Source: Branchinecta lynchi
Taxonomy: Eukaryota > Arthropoda > Branchiopoda > Anostraca > Branchinectidae
Length of the DNA stretch: 64,000 nucleotides
Assembly (NCBI GenBank): GCA_023053575.1
Contig: JAKZAP010000021.1
Location: 18,538,212-18,602,211 of the forward strand
Reading direction: 5' to 3'
In this document: in pieces, positions 61,706 through 64,000 of the stretch
Position numbering within the stretch: position 1 is the stretch's first letter
How the letters are laid out: every line of letters begins with the position of its first letter
The notes under the pieces: model-generated
What the model was told of the DNA's origin: nothing
The model's database searches: none
Seen by the model: the letters and a program-made list of their open reading frames with translations, nothing else
Made by a program: the position numbers and the translations under genes

Positions 61706-62815
61706 CAGGGTTGCCACCGGTAGTACAATTGTACTCTTTTTAGTACATTTTTTTCAAAGTAGTGAGTTGGTAGTACATTTGAAAAAAGTAGTACTTTCGT
61801 AGTACATTTTAAGAAAGCTACTACTTAATTTTTTTATTTTTTTTTACAAATTTCTTTCTAAGATGATGTGGGGCTAGTTGCATTTCACTCATTTTATCTG
61901 AAACATTTGGTCATTGGATCTGATTAGTTTAAACTAATCTTTCTGAGCTAGTTAAGTCAATATTTGACAGTGCAAAATGGATACGTCAGCTGAATTTTAT
62001 TGTAGCTATATTTCGATCCTTATCGGCAAGGGTCCTGGCGTCATAAGTTCTTGAAACTGTTAGCGCTTTTCTCCAAACCGCATCTTCGGGTCTTAGAACT
62101 GTCATGAAATATTACATTACGCATTTGTGCACATTATTAAATACATTTTTGATCCCTTGCCCAGAGGTGTTACTAGCCAAATTGTTTTGTCTTTGGGGGG
62201 GGGGGGGGGGTGGACAAGGCGTTTACGGACTTATCTACTTTTACCGGCTGTTTTCAAGAAGAAAAAAAATATGGTTTTGAAAAAATTCAACCGATTTTTG
62301 GAAAAACAGACTGTTTTGACGAAAAATAGACTGATCTTCAGAATAACCGACTGTTTTCATGAAAAAAATCAACTGTTTTTGACGAAAAATCGCGGCGCTT
62401 CGCGCAGACTCGGTTACTTTTTATCGACTGGCCGACGACACTGGGGGGGGGGGCGTCCCCCCAGTCGTGACGCCCCTGCCCTTGTCTCCTAATTGCAATA
62501 GGCCAATCTCCAAGAACAGACAAGAAGAGGAGAAAAGAGGATTAATTCGTTTTCTGTTTTAAAAAATGATATAGTATTTCTATAGATTTTACCTAACCGG
62601 AATTTGTTCAAGTAGGAAAAACCCTAGTTTTGACGAAGGTGCGATTCAGGCCATATTTATTAAAGGCATTTACAGTAGCGGCAGGGGAAGACAAAGCGCG
62701 TGTTGGGCGAAGCGCAACACGCTAAAAAAATTTTTTAGGTAGTACATTTTCTCCCCTGGTAGTACCTTTTTGGTACTTGGATAGTGCATTTTATTTGAGT
62801 CAAGTGGCAACCCTG
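61706..62815. mobile_element. Non-autonomous hAT-like DNA transposon, copy 2
   Basis: 1110 bp with ends cagggttgccac / gtggcaaccctg, perfectly inverted, and perfect 8-bp target duplications ctcttaca (61698-61705, 62816-62823). GTAGTAC subterminal repeats on both sides. Body nearly identical to copy 1 at 9902-10969 with small indels, so both copies are fairly young. No transposase. Confidence 0.9.
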
Positions 62816-63065
62816 CTCTTACACGTGTTTCATCACTTTCATTGCCCTGATGACTTTTTACTGACAACGCCGCTTTCCTGTCTTCAACTTGGGTATTCCG
62901 CCATTTTTGTCAGTTTTCGATCTTTTGAAGAACAAGGAAGAAGGAACACCATGGCGGATTGTAAGCATTCTTTTTCTCTGTTGACCTTTCCCTCACCAGT
63001 TGATGCTCTTGCTGTGTTATCAGACTCTGCAGATACAGTCCAACTGTGGTATTTTTTACGTGCCA

Positions 63066-63460
63066 TAGTCTACCCAAACGCAACGTAGCATACATCTACT
63101 AGTCTTGTTGTGCTTTTGATTCGAATGCTACTTGCAGTTTTCCTATTTTGCGTTTTTTTTTTTTACTATCCAGAATATTTGTTCACTATTCCGTTTCTTG
63201 TATTTTTGTCAGAATCACGAATGGGGAAAGGTTTGCGATTCCGCTGAATCAAGAAGTTGGCAGAAGTTGGTACAATCGTGAATTCTTGATTCTCCTCTCT
63301 CCCTTCTCCCTGATTGGTCATCAGAGTCTGAGTGTACAATATGCATTAAACATATACCGTGTTGCAGACAACTTGCCAAATTATTGGTTTTGTCAAAATG
63401 ACAAAAGCAAGAATGGAGAACCTTGCAACCCCCATGTCATGGGGATTGCAAGGTATTTCC
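63066..63460. mobile_element. AGTTGCG MITE, diverged copy
   Basis: Follows the 1574-1958 copy through tttgattcgaatgcta, ttcctattttgcgttttt, gattctcctctctcccttct, ctgattggtcatcagagtct, ataccgtgttgcagac and gcaagaatggagaa. Confidence 0.65.
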
Positions 63461-64000
63461 CAACTGGCTGGTCATTTGTACAGACCGTTTTTCAACTGAA
63501 AAAACTGTTTTAAGGATAAAAAGTACTGTTAAAAAAAATTAACTGTTCTTCCAAAATACTGCGATATTTTTAGTGCCAGTTAAACACAATTCCTAATTTT
63601 GTGGGTGATGCCCAACGTATGTGCATGGTGCTCAAATGTTGGGGCAATATTCCCTGCAATAAAGATACAGGAGGGGTATCTAATCTCAGATTTTTACAAT
63701 GTTATAGCTTGGCTTAAAAAGATAGATACAGTAGAGGTATGCTTATGTGAACGTCTGCAAACAGTGAACGATCGCCTAAGAAAAAACTAAAATATAAACC
63801 AGGCATTGTTTTCCTAAAAACACTAGTAATAATCCCTTACGCTTTTGTTGCTTTTTGAATATTTTGCTAATTCATCTGTGAAAGTGACTCAGCTGACACC
63901 TGAGCCTTGTTTTTGTTGCACGCTGCAGGTCTGCTTCTGAGCCACTTCTGGACTGATTCTTTCTACATCCGTTTTTGCACTGCAGTGCTTCTCGAGAATC
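63461..64000. other. Right end of window, nothing recognised
   Basis: 63600-63655 (gatgcccaacgta-gtgcatgg) loosely resembles the intron 1 inverted repeat arms at 25870. Otherwise no supported feature. Confidence 0.35.

Overview
The window is nuclear DNA of an intron-rich animal, probably a marine invertebrate. This rests on two conserved animal genes split by GT-AG introns, AATAAA polyadenylation signals and a dense load of eukaryotic transposons. The species cannot be fixed from the sequence. The eEF2 protein reads as a generic metazoan sequence, and there are no bacterial operons, ribosome binding sites or CRISPR arrays. Everything is on the + strand except some mobile elements.

Two genes are supported. 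(1) 489-4729: the 3' part of a sphingosine-1-phosphate lyase gene (SGPL1), one 150-bp exon and a large 980-bp terminal exon; earlier exons lie left of the window. (2) 24910-52369: a complete translation elongation factor 2 gene (EEF2). It has 13 coding exons joining in frame to 844 codons plus stop, with an ATG-only first coding exon, a 5 kb first intron, one GC-AG intron and a polyadenylation signal at 52524. The genes are functionally unrelated (sphingolipid breakdown and ribosome translocation).

The rest is mostly repeats. 4.8-24.8 kb holds hAT-like MITEs, two TAGTGTTGGGCGATA MITEs, a family ending in GGGATCCCAAAA that carries 137-bp minisatellites and GGAC microsatellites (the 'GGATCCC' family), and a large unclassified family bounded by ATGGCACTTG (the 'GGCACTTG' family). 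The EEF2 introns hold more copies of the same families, a 5'-truncated LINE with a 46-A tail, a foldback element with target duplication, and a set of 129-nt units in intron 5 with an H/ACA-snoRNA-like layout. Downstream of EEF2 (52.6-64 kb) there is an antisense retroposon with a 13-bp target duplication, long GGCACTTG arrays including a 281-bp satellite, a second intact hAT-like MITE with its 8-bp target duplication, and assorted inverted repeats.

Most open reading frames outside the two genes are simple-sequence or repeat translations. The observations most worth following are the 129-nt H/ACA-like units in EEF2 intron 5, the GGCACTTG family, and the nested insertion history that the target duplications record.
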